Positions 34,468-43,624 of a stretch of 64,000 nt of DNA are shown in pieces; positions within the stretch are counted from its first letter, which is position 1, and every line of letters starts with the position of its first letter. Made by a program: the position numbers and the translations under genes. Source of the DNA: Guyparkeria hydrothermalis (GTDB lineage: Bacteria; Pseudomonadota; Gammaproteobacteria; Halothiobacillales; Halothiobacillaceae); the NCBI RefSeq assembly GCF_023555375.1, contig NZ_JAJSEE010000002.1, positions 195,001 to 259,000 of the forward strand, given 5' to 3'. The notes below the pieces were generated by a model that was not told the DNA's origin, did no database searches, and saw nothing but the letters and a program-made list of their open reading frames with translations.

Positions 34468-34586
34468 CGCCCCTGCCGGAATCCCGCCCGGGGTGGTAAA
34501 CTCGCGGGTTTGCGCGCGGTCGTGCTCGCTGACCTGTCGGTCGGCGCCGCGCGACACCGGTTCACTGCTCTGCGAGGCATAAAGCA

Positions 34587-35522
34587 ATGTCGATGGAAGA
34601 TCGCGATGGCCTGATCTGGCTGGACGGCGAGATGGTCGAATGGCGCGAGGCCAAGACCCACGTGCTCACCCACACCCTGCACTACGGCATGGGCGTGTTC
34701 GAGGGCGTGCGGGCCTACAAGACCGACCAGGGCACCGCGATCTTCCGCCTCGAGGACCACACCCGTCGGCTGCACAACTCGGCCAAGATCCTCGGCATGA
34801 AGCTGCCCTACACCGAGAGCCACCTCAACGAGGTGCAGCGTCAGGTCGTGCGGGAGAACGGTCTCGAGAGCGCCTACATCCGCCCGATGGCCTTCTACGG
34901 CTCCGAGGGCATGGGCCTGCGCGCCGACAACCTCAAGGTGCACGTCATGGTCGCCGCCTGGCACTGGGGCGCCTACCTCGGCGCGGAGAACATCGAGAAG
35001 GGCATCCGCATCCGCACCTCTAGCTATTCTCGCCACCACGTCAACGTCACCATGTGCAAGGCCAAGGCCAACGGCGCCTACATGAACTCCATGCTTGCGT
35101 TGCGCGAGGCCACGGCCGCCGGTTACGACGAGGCGATGCTGCTCGACACCCAGGGCTTCGTCGCCGAGGGCTCGGGCGAGAACATCTTCATCGTTCGTGA
35201 CGGCGTGCTCTACACCCCGGACCTGACCGCGGCGCTCGACGGCATCACCCGCCGGACCATCATCGCACTGGCCGACCAGTTCGGCATCCCGGTGGTGGAA
35301 AAGCGCATCACCCGCGACGAGGTCTACATCGCCGACGAGGCCTTCTTCACCGGCACCGCCGCCGAGGTCACGCCGATCCGCGAGGTCGACGACCGGCCGA
35401 TCGGCAGCGGCGTACGCGGTCCGATCACCGAGCGCCTGCAGAGCACCTATTTCGACCTGGTCGAGGGACGCTATCCCCCGCTGGCGGACAACTGGATCGA
35501 CTACGTGGAGGCACGCGCATGA
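34587..35522 (+). CDS. ilvE: Branched-chain amino acid aminotransferase
   Basis: 311 residues. DGLIWLDGEMVEWREA, HTLHYGMGVFEGVRAY, the lysine segment CKAKANGAYMNSMLALREA and EGSGENIFIVRDG are typical of fold-type IV PLP aminotransferases of the IlvE group. It makes valine, leucine and isoleucine from their keto acids. The last four bases overlap the start of the zinc-finger gene. Confidence 0.95.
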   Translation: MSMEDRDGLIWLDGEMVEWREAKTHVLTHTLHYGMGVFEGVRAYKTDQGTAIFRLEDHTRRLHNSAKILGMKLPYTESHLNEVQRQVVRENGLESAYIRPMAFYGSEGMGLRADNLKVHVMVAAWHWGAYLGAENIEKGIRIRTSSYSRHHVNVTMCKAKANGAYMNSMLALREATAAGYDEAMLLDTQGFVAEGSGENIFIVRDGVLYTPDLTAALDGITRRTIIALADQFGIPVVEKRITRDEVYIADEAFFTGTAAEVTPIREVDDRPIGSGVRGPITERLQSTYFDLVEGRYPPLADNWIDYVEARA

Positions 35523-35731
35523 ACCCGGATACCGCATCCCATCCGCAGGACTTCAAGACTCCGAACGCCGACCGGGTGATCGAGGTGACCCAGGCCGACC
35601 TGCCGGTCTACTGCCCGCGCGAGGAAGAGGCCGTCTGGAACTCGCACCCGCGGGTCTACATCCATCTCGAGCACCAGGGCGACGAGGCCCGCTGCATCTA
35701 CTGCAGCGCGGTTTACAAGCTGATCGACTGA
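35519..35731 (+). CDS. Small CHCC-type zinc-finger protein
   Basis: 70 residues. One cysteine in VYCPREEEAVWNSHP, a histidine in NSHPRVYIHLEHQG and CIYCSAVYKL make the Cys-His-Cys-Cys site of the zf-CHCC domain, also seen in the mitochondrial complex I subunit NDUFS6. The bacterial role is unknown. Its start overlaps the ilvE stop (ATGA), a common pairing in proteobacteria. Confidence 0.85.
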   Translation: MNPDTASHPQDFKTPNADRVIEVTQADLPVYCPREEEAVWNSHPRVYIHLEHQGDEARCIYCSAVYKLID

Positions 35732-35752
35732 TCCCTTCCGGCGTGGTGCGAG

Positions 35753-36739
35753 CTATGCCGCGCCCGTCACCCGGTCGCCGATGATGTCGGCGACCTGCCG
35801 GGTATCGTCCACCGGGTCGTAATCCCAGCGAGCGAGTCGGCCGTCGAAGGGGCGCGTCACCCCCTCCTCGCGCAGCTCGCGGTGGAAGCGCGCCAGGCGC
35901 TTCGAGTAACGGCCGAAGTCGATCACGTACAGCGGTTTGCCGGTCGAGGCGGCCTCGGACACCATCGAGGCGGAATCGCCGCTGACCACCAGATAGTCGG
36001 CCAGGGCGAGAATGCCGAAATACGGGTTGGGTCCCTCGCCACGCCACAGCTGATGCGGCACGCCCGCGATGGTCTCTGCCAATACCTGCGTGTTCTCCTC
36101 CCCGGTGCGTCGCGACGGCGTGACGATAATCGATCCGCCACTGTCGCGGGCGGCCTGTGCCAGCTGCTCGCCGATGCGTCGGGTCTTCTCCGGCGTCAGG
36201 GTCATGGTGCGGTTCGAGCCGCCGAGCAGTACGCCGATCCACGGACGCGGCAGCGCCTCGAACCCGGCGCGGAACCGCTCGGCGGCCTGATCGAGCTTGG
36301 CTTGAGTGACATGGTGGATCGCCCCGCGCGTCGGCAGGACGTTCGGCCCGGTCAGTCCGTCGTGGCGCGGCGGCACCACCAGATCGAAGTAGCGTGGCGG
36401 GATCAGCGGGTCCTGAACGTGCACGGTAAAGCAGCGACCGCCACTGGCGTGGCGAATGGCGATCGAGACGGCCGCACTTCGCCGCCCGCAGGTGATCAGC
36501 ACGCGCGGCCAGGGCGGGGCGAGTCGATCCGAGTCGGGCGAGAGCTTGCCCAGCGGATCGGGCACCCAGTGCATCGGCAGCCAGCGCCAGGGTCGCGGCA
36601 TGCCGATGGTCTTCTGCACCACCGGCCAGCCGGTGCGCTCGGCGACGGCCTCGGCCAGGCCGCGGGCCTGGTTGGCCATGCCCGCCTCGCCGGTGGTCAC
36701 GGCCCAGATCTCGTTGACGGTGTCGGGATATGTCGGCAT
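35753..36739 (-). CDS. ELM1/DUF1022-family protein (mitochondrial-fission ELM1-like)
   Basis: 328 residues from ATG 36739. EIWAVTTGEAGMANQARGLA, RVLITCGRRSAAVSIAIR, IGVLLGGSNRTMTLTPEK and YLVVSGDSASMVSEAASTGKP mark the family named after plant ELM1. The fold is GT-B-like. Bacterial members often lie beside lipopolysaccharide genes, as here, and are probably glycosyltransferase-related, but the activity is unproven. It is divergent from the neighbouring glycosyltransferase gene. Confidence 0.8.
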   Translation of the reverse strand: MPTYPDTVNEIWAVTTGEAGMANQARGLAEAVAERTGWPVVQKTIGMPRPWRWLPMHWVPDPLGKLSPDSDRLAPPWPRVLITCGRRSAAVSIAIRHASGGRCFTVHVQDPLIPPRYFDLVVPPRHDGLTGPNVLPTRGAIHHVTQAKLDQAAERFRAGFEALPRPWIGVLLGGSNRTMTLTPEKTRRIGEQLAQAARDSGGSIIVTPSRRTGEENTQVLAETIAGVPHQLWRGEGPNPYFGILALADYLVVSGDSASMVSEAASTGKPLYVIDFGRYSKRLARFHRELREEGVTRPFDGRLARWDYDPVDDTRQVADIIGDRVTGAA

Positions 36740-36821
36740 GGGGGCATGATAGCCTCGCAAGATTCCCAGACCACCCTTTGCGCCGGCTTCGTGTCGGCAA
36801 GCCGATCGAGGAGATCAGCCG

Positions 36822-37988
36822 GTGACAACAGCCAACCCGCCCACCAGCCCGCGACGACTGACCGTGGTGCAGATGCTGCCCGCCCTCGAGGGCGGCGGGG
36901 TGGAGCGCGGCACGCTCGAGATTGCCGCGGCCCTAGTGCGCGCCGGTCACCGGGCGATCGTGATCTCCGAGGGCGGGCGGCTGGTCGAGGAACTCGAGGC
37001 ACTGGGCGGCGAGCATGTCGCCATGCCGGTGGGGCGCAAGTCCCTGTCCACCCTGCGCTATATCCCCACGGTGCGTCGCCTGCTGCGCGACGAGCAGGTC
37101 GACATCCTGCACCTGCGTTCGCGTCTGCCCGCCTGGATCGGCTGGCTTGCCTGGAAGGGAATGCCGCGAACGTCCCGCCCGCATCTGGTCACCACCGTCC
37201 ACGGCGCCTATTCGCCCGGGTGGTACAGCGCGGTGATGACCAAGGGCGAGCGCGTGATCGCCGTCTCCGACAGCATCGTCGACTACATCCGCACCAATTA
37301 CCCGAAGGTCGACCCCGAGCGCATCGTGCGCATCTACCGAGGCGTCGACCCGGCCGACTACCATCCCGCCTTTCGACCGGATGCCGCCTGGCGCGAGCGC
37401 TTCTTCGAAGAACACCCGCAGCTGGCGGATCGATGGATCCTCACGCTGCCGGGGCGCATCACCCAGATCAAGGGGCAGCTGGATCTGGTCGAGATCGTCG
37501 CCGGCCTCAAGGCGCGCGGCGTCCCCGTTCATGCCCTGCTGGTCGGCGGCGTGCATCCGCGTCGGCAGGACTACTGGCGCCGTGTCCAGGGCGCCATCGA
37601 GGAGCAGGGGCTGGGGGGCGACATCACCTGGCTCGGCCCGCGCCGCGATCTGCGCGAGGTCATGGCGATCAGCGATGTGGTGCTCTCCCTGACCACCAAG
37701 CCCGAATCGTTCGGTCGCACCGTCACCGAGGCGCTGGCCCTGGGGCGACCGGTGCTCGGCTATGACCACGGTGGCGTCGGCGAGCAGCTGGCTCGCGTCT
37801 ACCCCGAGGGGCGTATTCCTTGCCGTGACCACCGGCGAGCCGTCGAGACACTGGATCGGTGGTATCGGCAGGGTGCGCCGAGCGCACCGGATCGAGTGCC
37901 GTTCACACTTGACGCCATGCAACGTGAGACCATTGCCCTCTACGAACGGTTGGCCGCCCCAGGGGCGGGTGTGGCGACGAGGCGGTAA
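36822..37988 (+). CDS. Family 4 glycosyltransferase
   Basis: 388 residues from GTG 36822. The N-terminal domain has VVQMLPALEGGGVERGTLEI (GT-B acceptor loop). The C-terminal domain has LTLPGRITQIKGQLDLVEIV and TKPESFGRTVTEALALGRPV, with the donor-binding E-x7-E pattern. It likely adds a hexose or heptose during lipopolysaccharide core or O-chain assembly. Two further sugar-transfer genes follow on the same strand. Confidence 0.88.
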   Translation: MTTANPPTSPRRLTVVQMLPALEGGGVERGTLEIAAALVRAGHRAIVISEGGRLVEELEALGGEHVAMPVGRKSLSTLRYIPTVRRLLRDEQVDILHLRSRLPAWIGWLAWKGMPRTSRPHLVTTVHGAYSPGWYSAVMTKGERVIAVSDSIVDYIRTNYPKVDPERIVRIYRGVDPADYHPAFRPDAAWRERFFEEHPQLADRWILTLPGRITQIKGQLDLVEIVAGLKARGVPVHALLVGGVHPRRQDYWRRVQGAIEEQGLGGDITWLGPRRDLREVMAISDVVLSLTTKPESFGRTVTEALALGRPVLGYDHGGVGEQLARVYPEGRIPCRDHRRAVETLDRWYRQGAPSAPDRVPFTLDAMQRETIALYERLAAPGAGVATRR

Positions 37989-37992
37989 GGTG

Positions 37993-38829
37993 ATGGGTGC
38001 GTTGAACGGGCCGCAGGGCATTACGATTGGATTGGGCGTGCTGAGTTGGAAGGCGCCTCGCACACTGTCTCAGACCCTGGCGACATATGCCGACGGCGAT
38101 CTGTTTTCGCTATTTGATGACGCTCGCATCCTGTTCCAGGAAATAAGCGACCAGGATCGTGACGTGGCCGAGGTGTTCGGGTTGTCCGCGAGTGGCACGA
38201 CGAACAACATCGGCATTTTCGGGGGCGTCAAGGCGCTCCTCGAGGAAATCGATTGCGATTACGTCCTGCTTCTGGAAAACGACTGCCCGTTGATCGAATC
38301 CCATGCCGAGGCCGTTCGGCAACTCTCAGCGGCATTGCACGATGCCGAGGGGTTCGGCATCCCGGTGTTCCGTTTTCGTAGTCTGGCTGCGCCGGGTCAG
38401 GACTTCGCCACGCTGGGAAAATTTCGCCGTTACTTCGATGATAGGCTCCCTTCCGTTTCGGCGCGTGCGGCGTGGCTTGCAAGGATTCGTCGCTGGGTGC
38501 GGCCACGCAAGGCCCAGCGGTTGCAGGGTATCGCGGCCTACGCCATGCCTGATCCGGAGCGGGCGTTTCCGAACGTCTTTTGCCGCACCGAGCGCGGCAA
38601 TCTCGTCACCGCGTCCCCGTATCTCAACTGGACCAATCAATCGATTCTGGTAAGGCGAGATTGGATGTTGAACGTGATCCTGCCCTATGTGGCGGCACAT
38701 CCATCCTCGCGGCTGGTGAACGGGTTCAGTGACATCGAAAAAGAGTTGAACCGGCCTTGGTGGCGGAAGCAGCGCTTCCCGATCGGCCTGGCCCCCGGCC
38801 TGTTTACTCATGAACGGGTGGACCGCTAG
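37993..38829 (+). CDS. Putative glycosyltransferase (GT-A-like)
   Basis: 278 residues from ATG 37993, 4 bases after the previous stop, with TAAGG nearby. GITIGLGVLSWKAPRTLSQT begins a GT2-like fold, and DYVLLLENDCPLIES would be the metal/nucleotide-sugar site (END in place of DxD). YLNWTNQSILVRRDWM resembles an acceptor-binding region. I do not recognise the precise family. The codons look a little less GC-biased than neighbours, common for surface-sugar genes. Confidence 0.65.
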   Translation: MGALNGPQGITIGLGVLSWKAPRTLSQTLATYADGDLFSLFDDARILFQEISDQDRDVAEVFGLSASGTTNNIGIFGGVKALLEEIDCDYVLLLENDCPLIESHAEAVRQLSAALHDAEGFGIPVFRFRSLAAPGQDFATLGKFRRYFDDRLPSVSARAAWLARIRRWVRPRKAQRLQGIAAYAMPDPERAFPNVFCRTERGNLVTASPYLNWTNQSILVRRDWMLNVILPYVAAHPSSRLVNGFSDIEKELNRPWWRKQRFPIGLAPGLFTHERVDR

Positions 38830-38855
38830 CCGCCAACAAAACAAGAGTGAAACCG

Positions 38856-39578
38856 ATGAAAAACGTGATCTGCATGAAATGGGGTGATGCCTACAGCGCC
38901 CAGGACGTGAACACCCTCTACAGCATGGTGGCCCGCAACATCACTCCGCCATTCCGGTTTGCCTGCTTCACCGATGATGCCTCGGGCATTCGCGACGAGG
39001 TGGAAACCCACCCGCTGCCCGAGGTGAACGTGCCGCCCCATCGACTGCATGAGGCCTGGCGGAAACTCGGCACCTTCACGCCGGACCTGGGCGGCATGGA
39101 AGGCGATGCGCTGTTCCTGGATCTCGATATCGTCATCCGGGACTCGCTCGATCCGTTTTTCGACTACCCCGGTGATTTCTGCATCATCCATAACTGGACG
39201 CACCCGGACCGGGTGGTGGGGAATTCCTCGGTTTACCGGTTCAAGATCGGCGACCTTTCCTGGGTGCTGGACCGCTACAACGCCGATCCCGAGAAGGTCA
39301 TGGCCGAGCGTCGCAACGAGCAGATCTACTTGACCGAGACGCTGCACGAGTCGGGCTACGACATGGTGTACTGGCCGGCGGAATGGTGCGTGAGCTTCAA
39401 GAAGCACTGCATGCCTCATCGTCTGCTCGCGCCATTCATCGCACCGAGAGAGCCCAAGGATGCCAAGATCGTGGTCTTCCACGGCCATCCCAAGCCGGAC
39501 GAGGCGATTCGGGGCGAATGGAAAGGCAAGTGGAAGTGGATGCGGCCCACCCCGTGGGTGGCCCGTCACTGGCACTGA
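38856..39578 (+). CDS. Putative glycosyltransferase (GT8-like)
   Basis: 240 residues from ATG 38856 (GTG 38847 is an alternative). KNVICMKWGDAYSAQDVNTL, FACFTDDASGI and ALFLDLDIVIRDSLDPFF fit a GT-A fold, with DLDI as the DxD metal site. VVFHGHPKPDEA near the end resembles the C-terminal histidine of retaining galactosyltransferase-like enzymes. The acceptor is unknown. It ends the sugar-transfer run and is convergent with the acyltransferase. Confidence 0.72.
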   Translation: MKNVICMKWGDAYSAQDVNTLYSMVARNITPPFRFACFTDDASGIRDEVETHPLPEVNVPPHRLHEAWRKLGTFTPDLGGMEGDALFLDLDIVIRDSLDPFFDYPGDFCIIHNWTHPDRVVGNSSVYRFKIGDLSWVLDRYNADPEKVMAERRNEQIYLTETLHESGYDMVYWPAEWCVSFKKHCMPHRLLAPFIAPREPKDAKIVVFHGHPKPDEAIRGEWKGKWKWMRPTPWVARHWH

Positions 39579-39588
39579 TTCACGCGGG

Positions 39589-40479
39589 TCAGTAGAGCGG
39601 CGGATAGCCCTCGGGCAACGTCTTGAACCGGCGGTGCCCCCAGAGATACATGGCGGGGTGACGACGGATTTCCGCCTCCAGGCGTTCGACTAGGCGTTGT
39701 GTGTCGGCGACGTCGTCACCGCTGGGTAGTCCCGAGATCGGCGACTCGATCGCCAGTTCGTAGCGGTTGCCGAAACGGCGGACGTGGTAGGGCAGGATCA
39801 CGGCCCGGCCCATGCGGGCGAGTATCGGCATGGCGGTGTTGGTGGCCGCCGGCAGGCCGAAGAAGGGGATGAAGGCGCTGGTCTTGCCGTGGTAGTTCTG
39901 GTCCGGCGCGGTCCACAGCACCTCCCCGGCGCGCAGGGCCCGGACCATGGCGCGGGTGTCCTCGCGGTGGATCAGTCCGGCCAGGTGCTTTTCCCGCCCC
40001 AGGTTGATCAGGCTGTCGATCGCGCGGTTGTTGTTGGGCCGGTAGACGGCGTGGACGGGGGCGTGTCGCGAGACGAAGTACACGCCCAGCTCCATGTCGG
40101 TCACGTGCGCGGCGTTGAGGATCACGCCCTGCCCGGCCGCGCGAGCCGCCTCGAGGTGTTCGAGGCCGATAACCCGGTAGTCGGGCACGCGGTCGAGGTT
40201 GCCGAACCAGCCCCAGAATCCCTCGCAGATCCCCGCCCCGAGCCGAGCGAAGTGTTCATCGATCAGATCGTCCCGTGCGCCCGCGGTCCAGTCGGGGAAG
40301 GCGACCGTGAGATTCGCCTGCATGATCCGCCGGCGCTTTTTCAGCGCGCGTGCCATCAGCCAGCCCAGCCCGCGGCCGAGGGCAAGCCGGGCACGCTGCG
40401 GCAAGGCGGCGATCAGCCGGGGAATCAGGGACAACAGCAAGCGCGTCGCGCGAATCCGTGGTGGGAGAGGGGCACTCAT
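39589..40479 (-). CDS. Lipid A biosynthesis-type (LpxL/HtrB) acyltransferase
   Basis: 296 residues from ATG 40479; the longer frame covers the divergent promoter region. LTVAFPDWTAGARDDLIDEH, the catalytic segment ILNAAHVTDMELG (His-x4-Glu), VYRPNNNRAID and LWTAPDQNYHGKTSAFIPFF are LpxL-family features. It would add a secondary acyl chain to lipid A at the inner membrane. It is divergent from waaA, consistent with endotoxin assembly. Confidence 0.9.
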   Translation of the reverse strand: MSAPLPPRIRATRLLLSLIPRLIAALPQRARLALGRGLGWLMARALKKRRRIMQANLTVAFPDWTAGARDDLIDEHFARLGAGICEGFWGWFGNLDRVPDYRVIGLEHLEAARAAGQGVILNAAHVTDMELGVYFVSRHAPVHAVYRPNNNRAIDSLINLGREKHLAGLIHREDTRAMVRALRAGEVLWTAPDQNYHGKTSAFIPFFGLPAATNTAMPILARMGRAVILPYHVRRFGNRYELAIESPISGLPSGDDVADTQRLVERLEAEIRRHPAMYLWGHRRFKTLPEGYPPLY

Positions 40480-40594
40480 GGGGCCGCATTCTAAGCGATA
40501 ATGGCCCCATGCACTTGAAGCGCGTCGCCTGCCCGATCGTCTCACCGCTTTGCGTCCCCTTGCATGATCGTCCCCGTGGGCGGGGTGAGGGGGC

Positions 40595-41827
40595 ATGAGG
40601 CGCTGGCACTACCCGTTGCTGCTCGGGCTACTCAGTCCGTGGCTGGTGTGGGACGCCTGGCGGCGTCATCGCCGGGCTCGTCCCGGTCACGGCCGCTTGT
40701 TCGAGCAGTTCGGGCGCCTGCGGGACGGTCTGCCCCGGGATGCCCTGTGGCTGCACGCGGTGTCACTGGGCGAGGTGCGCGCCGCGGCCATGCTGATCCG
40801 GGCGGTGCGCGCGCGTTGGCCGGATCTCCCGGTCGTGATCAGCACCACCACCGAGACCGGCGCCGAGGCCGCACGCGCCCTCGACCTGCCCCATTTCTAC
40901 GCGCCCTTCGATTTCGCATTCGCTCAGCGACGCGTGTTGGCGCGCCTGCGCCCCCGCCTGCTGGTCGTGATGGAAACCGAGCTCTGGCCGAATCTGGTGC
41001 GCGAGGCGGGACACGCCCACGTGCCGTTGGTCATCGCCAATGCCCGCCTGTCCGATCGCTCCTATCGACGCTACGCCCGCTGGGGGGGAGCGCTGCTGCG
41101 CGACGTGCTGGGCGGCGTCGAGTTGATCTGCGCGCAATCTCCTGCCGATCGGGAGCGCTTCCTGGCCCTGGGCGCCGGGCGGGTCGAGGATTGCGGCAAT
41201 CTCAAGTTCGACCTGCCGGTGGCCGCTGCCATTCCTGCCGTTCCCTCGGGACGCGAGCACACCTGGCTGGCGGCGAGCACCCATCCGAACGAGGAAGCGC
41301 AGGTGCTTGCGGCCCACCAGGCGGTGCGGCAGCGGTATCCCGATGCCCGCTTGATCCTGGTGCCGCGCCATCCCGAGCGGGCGGGCGAGGTAACGCGGTT
41401 GGTCGAGGGACAGGGCTTTTCGGTGGAAACCTGGTCGCCCGGCCGGCCGCCGCGGGAGGAATGCACGGTGGAGATCGTCGATCGCGCGGGTCTGCTGGCG
41501 GGGTTGTTTGCCGAGGTGCCGGTGGTCTTCATGGGCGGGTCGTTGGTGCCGATCGGCGGACACAACCCGATCGAGCCGGCGGCCGTGGGCCGCGCGGTGT
41601 TGCATGGGCCGGCGGTGGAAAACTTCCGCCAGGTCTTCGCCGCGCTCGACGAACGGGACGCCAGCCGGCAGGTGGCCGACAGCGAGGCGCTGGGCCGTGC
41701 CGTGATCGAGTGTTTCGATCGCCCCGAATCCTGGGCGGCGGTTGGTGCGCGGGCGCGTGACGTGATCGCCGAGCACCGCGGCGCGGCTCAACGCCTGGTC
41801 GATCGGCTCGCGCGCTGGCTGGATTGA
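40595..41827 (+). CDS. waaA: Kdo transferase
   Basis: 410 residues. It starts with a membrane-anchoring helix (YPLLLGLLSPWLVWDAW), then ALWLHAVSLGEVRAAAMLIR, STTTETGAEAA and METELWPNLVREA; the C-terminal domain has AASTHPNEEAQVL and FMGGSLVPIGGHNPIEPAA. WaaA adds Kdo to lipid IVA on the cytoplasmic side of the inner membrane. Its ATG at 40595 is 116 bases from the divergent acyltransferase start. Confidence 0.95.
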   Translation: MRRWHYPLLLGLLSPWLVWDAWRRHRRARPGHGRLFEQFGRLRDGLPRDALWLHAVSLGEVRAAAMLIRAVRARWPDLPVVISTTTETGAEAARALDLPHFYAPFDFAFAQRRVLARLRPRLLVVMETELWPNLVREAGHAHVPLVIANARLSDRSYRRYARWGGALLRDVLGGVELICAQSPADRERFLALGAGRVEDCGNLKFDLPVAAAIPAVPSGREHTWLAASTHPNEEAQVLAAHQAVRQRYPDARLILVPRHPERAGEVTRLVEGQGFSVETWSPGRPPREECTVEIVDRAGLLAGLFAEVPVVFMGGSLVPIGGHNPIEPAAVGRAVLHGPAVENFRQVFAALDERDASRQVADSEALGRAVIECFDRPESWAAVGARARDVIAEHRGAAQRLVDRLARWLD

Positions 41828-41864
41828 TCTGCCGGCCTCGCCGCTGGCAGCCGGTCGGACGAGA

Positions 41865-43397
41865 TCAGTTCTCGCCGTTCACCGTCTGGCGGGCGCGCTC
41901 GAGCACGCGCTGCATCATCTCGGTGTCCGCGGTGCTTGCGCCGGCCTCGTCATCGCCCTGTCCCATCAGCGGGGCGATCAGGGCGTTGGTTTCCTGGTCG
42001 GTGAGCTGGCGGTTGATGGCTTCCAGGTCGGCGACGGTCAACTGGCCGGTGTCGGCCTTCAGCTGCAGCAGGTTGGTGAGGTAGTTGTAGCGGGCGTCCA
42101 GGTAGTCGGCCATGGCCTGGAAGACGCGCAACTCGGCGTTGAGCACGTCGACGATGGTGCGCGTGCCCACGCCGTAGCCCGCCTCGGTGGCGACCAGGCT
42201 GGTGCGCGCGGACTCGACGGCCTGGCGGAAGGCGGTGATCTCGCTGATCGAGGTCTGCACGCCGCGGAAGCTGTCGGAGGTCTGCTGGCGGACCTGGCGT
42301 CGCTGGCCGTCCAGATCGAACTGGCTGCGCTGGTAGTCGAAGGCCGCCTTGCGCGAACGCGAATTGATCCGCCCGCCGGTGTAGATCGGCAGTTCCACCT
42401 GAACGCCGACGCTCCCGTTGAGCGAGCCCCGGCGGTCCTGCCCGGCCAAGCCGCCACCCTGGTAGCTGTTGTCGTAGCCGTACTGGGCGTTCAGGCCGAC
42501 CGTGGGCGCGCGGGCCGACCGGTTGATGTCGACCGCCTGCTGCGCGATGCGCGTACCGATGGTCGCGCTCTGCAGACCGAGGTTCTGGGCCAGCGCCAGC
42601 TCGATCCACTGCTCGGGATCGGCCGGTTGCGGGGCGGCCACGTCGAGGTTGGTGCGGATGTCGTCGAGGTCGGTGACCGTGCGGCCGATAATGGTGGCCA
42701 GCGCCGCCTCGGCGTTGTTGAGCTCATTGCGGGCGGCGATGATCTGCGCGTTGGCCTGGTCGTATTCCGACTGGGCGTCGGCCACGTCGGTCACGGCGAC
42801 CAGGCCCACCTCGTACTGGCGCTGGGCGCGTTCGAGTTGGCGCTTGAGGGCGGTGCGATTGGCCTGGGCCAGCTGCAGTTGCGCGTCGGCATTGAGGACC
42901 CGGAAATAGGCCTGTCCGGTGCGCAGGATCAGGTCCTGGCGTGCCTGTTCGTAGTCGACGGCGGCCTGGCGGGCCTCCAGCTCCGCGCGCCCCACTTCGA
43001 GCTGGTCAGTGCGGTTGAAGATCGTCTGGTCGAGGCGCAGGAACAGGTCGCCGCTTACGCCGTCACTGCTGTCCGGACCCTGGGCGGGCTCGCCGATGGT
43101 GGTGTCCGTGCGGCCGTAATTGACCCCTGCCGTTGCCCCGACCTGTGGCAGCAGATCCGCGCGCTCGATCGGGATGTTCTGCTCGACCGAGAGGCGCTGC
43201 TGTTCCGCGGCGCGCAGCTGTTGGTCGTTCTGCTCGGCCAGGGCGTAGATATCGAGGAGATCTTCGGCGAGTGCCGGCCCGCTCGCCAGCGACAGGCCCA
43301 TGCCGATGGCGGCCGACAGGGCGGCGCGACGGAACGGTCGGGCAAGGCCGCGAGGGCCGCCCCGGCCGGGGGCGGAGTTGAGGCGACGGACTGGCAT
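41865..43397 (-). CDS. tolC: TolC-family outer membrane efflux protein
   Basis: 510 residues: a signal peptide cut near SGPALA, then two outer-membrane efflux repeats with long alpha-helices. Segments such as QVGATAGVNYGRTDT and ARAPTVGLNAQYGYDNSY are the paired hairpins of the TolC barrel. The protein makes the trimeric outer-membrane channel for tripartite pumps and type I secretion. The C-terminus ends with an acidic tail. A small palindrome lies 36 bases upstream; the pcm-like gene is next upstream, a common arrangement. Confidence 0.93.
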   Translation of the reverse strand: MPVRRLNSAPGRGGPRGLARPFRRAALSAAIGMGLSLASGPALAEDLLDIYALAEQNDQQLRAAEQQRLSVEQNIPIERADLLPQVGATAGVNYGRTDTTIGEPAQGPDSSDGVSGDLFLRLDQTIFNRTDQLEVGRAELEARQAAVDYEQARQDLILRTGQAYFRVLNADAQLQLAQANRTALKRQLERAQRQYEVGLVAVTDVADAQSEYDQANAQIIAARNELNNAEAALATIIGRTVTDLDDIRTNLDVAAPQPADPEQWIELALAQNLGLQSATIGTRIAQQAVDINRSARAPTVGLNAQYGYDNSYQGGGLAGQDRRGSLNGSVGVQVELPIYTGGRINSRSRKAAFDYQRSQFDLDGQRRQVRQQTSDSFRGVQTSISEITAFRQAVESARTSLVATEAGYGVGTRTIVDVLNAELRVFQAMADYLDARYNYLTNLLQLKADTGQLTVADLEAINRQLTDQETNALIAPLMGQGDDEAGASTADTEMMQRVLERARQTVNGEN

Positions 43398-43432
43398 GGC
43401 GGTGATACCTCGAACGATTGGGTGCGTAACTT

Positions 43433-43446
43433 GTTAGCCTGCTAAC
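43433..43446. promoter_or_regulatory. Palindromic operator candidate upstream of tolC
   Basis: GTTAGC-CT-GCTAAC is a perfect inverted repeat with 6-bp arms, 36 bases before the tolC start, in the 227-base gap to the pcm-like gene. Size and position fit a TetR- or MarR-type regulator site, but the regulator is not known. Confidence 0.45.
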
Positions 43447-43555
43447 TATTGGCACGATACCCCAGCGGCGGATACGCCGGCAAGCGATACCGTGGCGGCC
43501 GACTCCACCCGGGGGCGGTCGACGCTCGCGGTTCTTGGCTGGGAGCTTAGCGCAG

Positions 43556-43585
43556 AACGGCCCCGGTTGAGAGACCGGGGCCGTT
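43556..43585 (-). terminator. Terminator after the pcm-like gene
   Basis: AACGGCCCCGGT (43556-43567) and ACCGGGGCCGTT (43574-43585) form a perfect 12-bp stem. On the minus strand it follows the pcm-like stop and ends in TTCTGC, a weak T-tract, so termination may be partial. Confidence 0.65.
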
Positions 43586-43624
43586 ACCTGTGGATGCGTT
43601 GGCCCGATGGCCGTCAGGGGCGCG

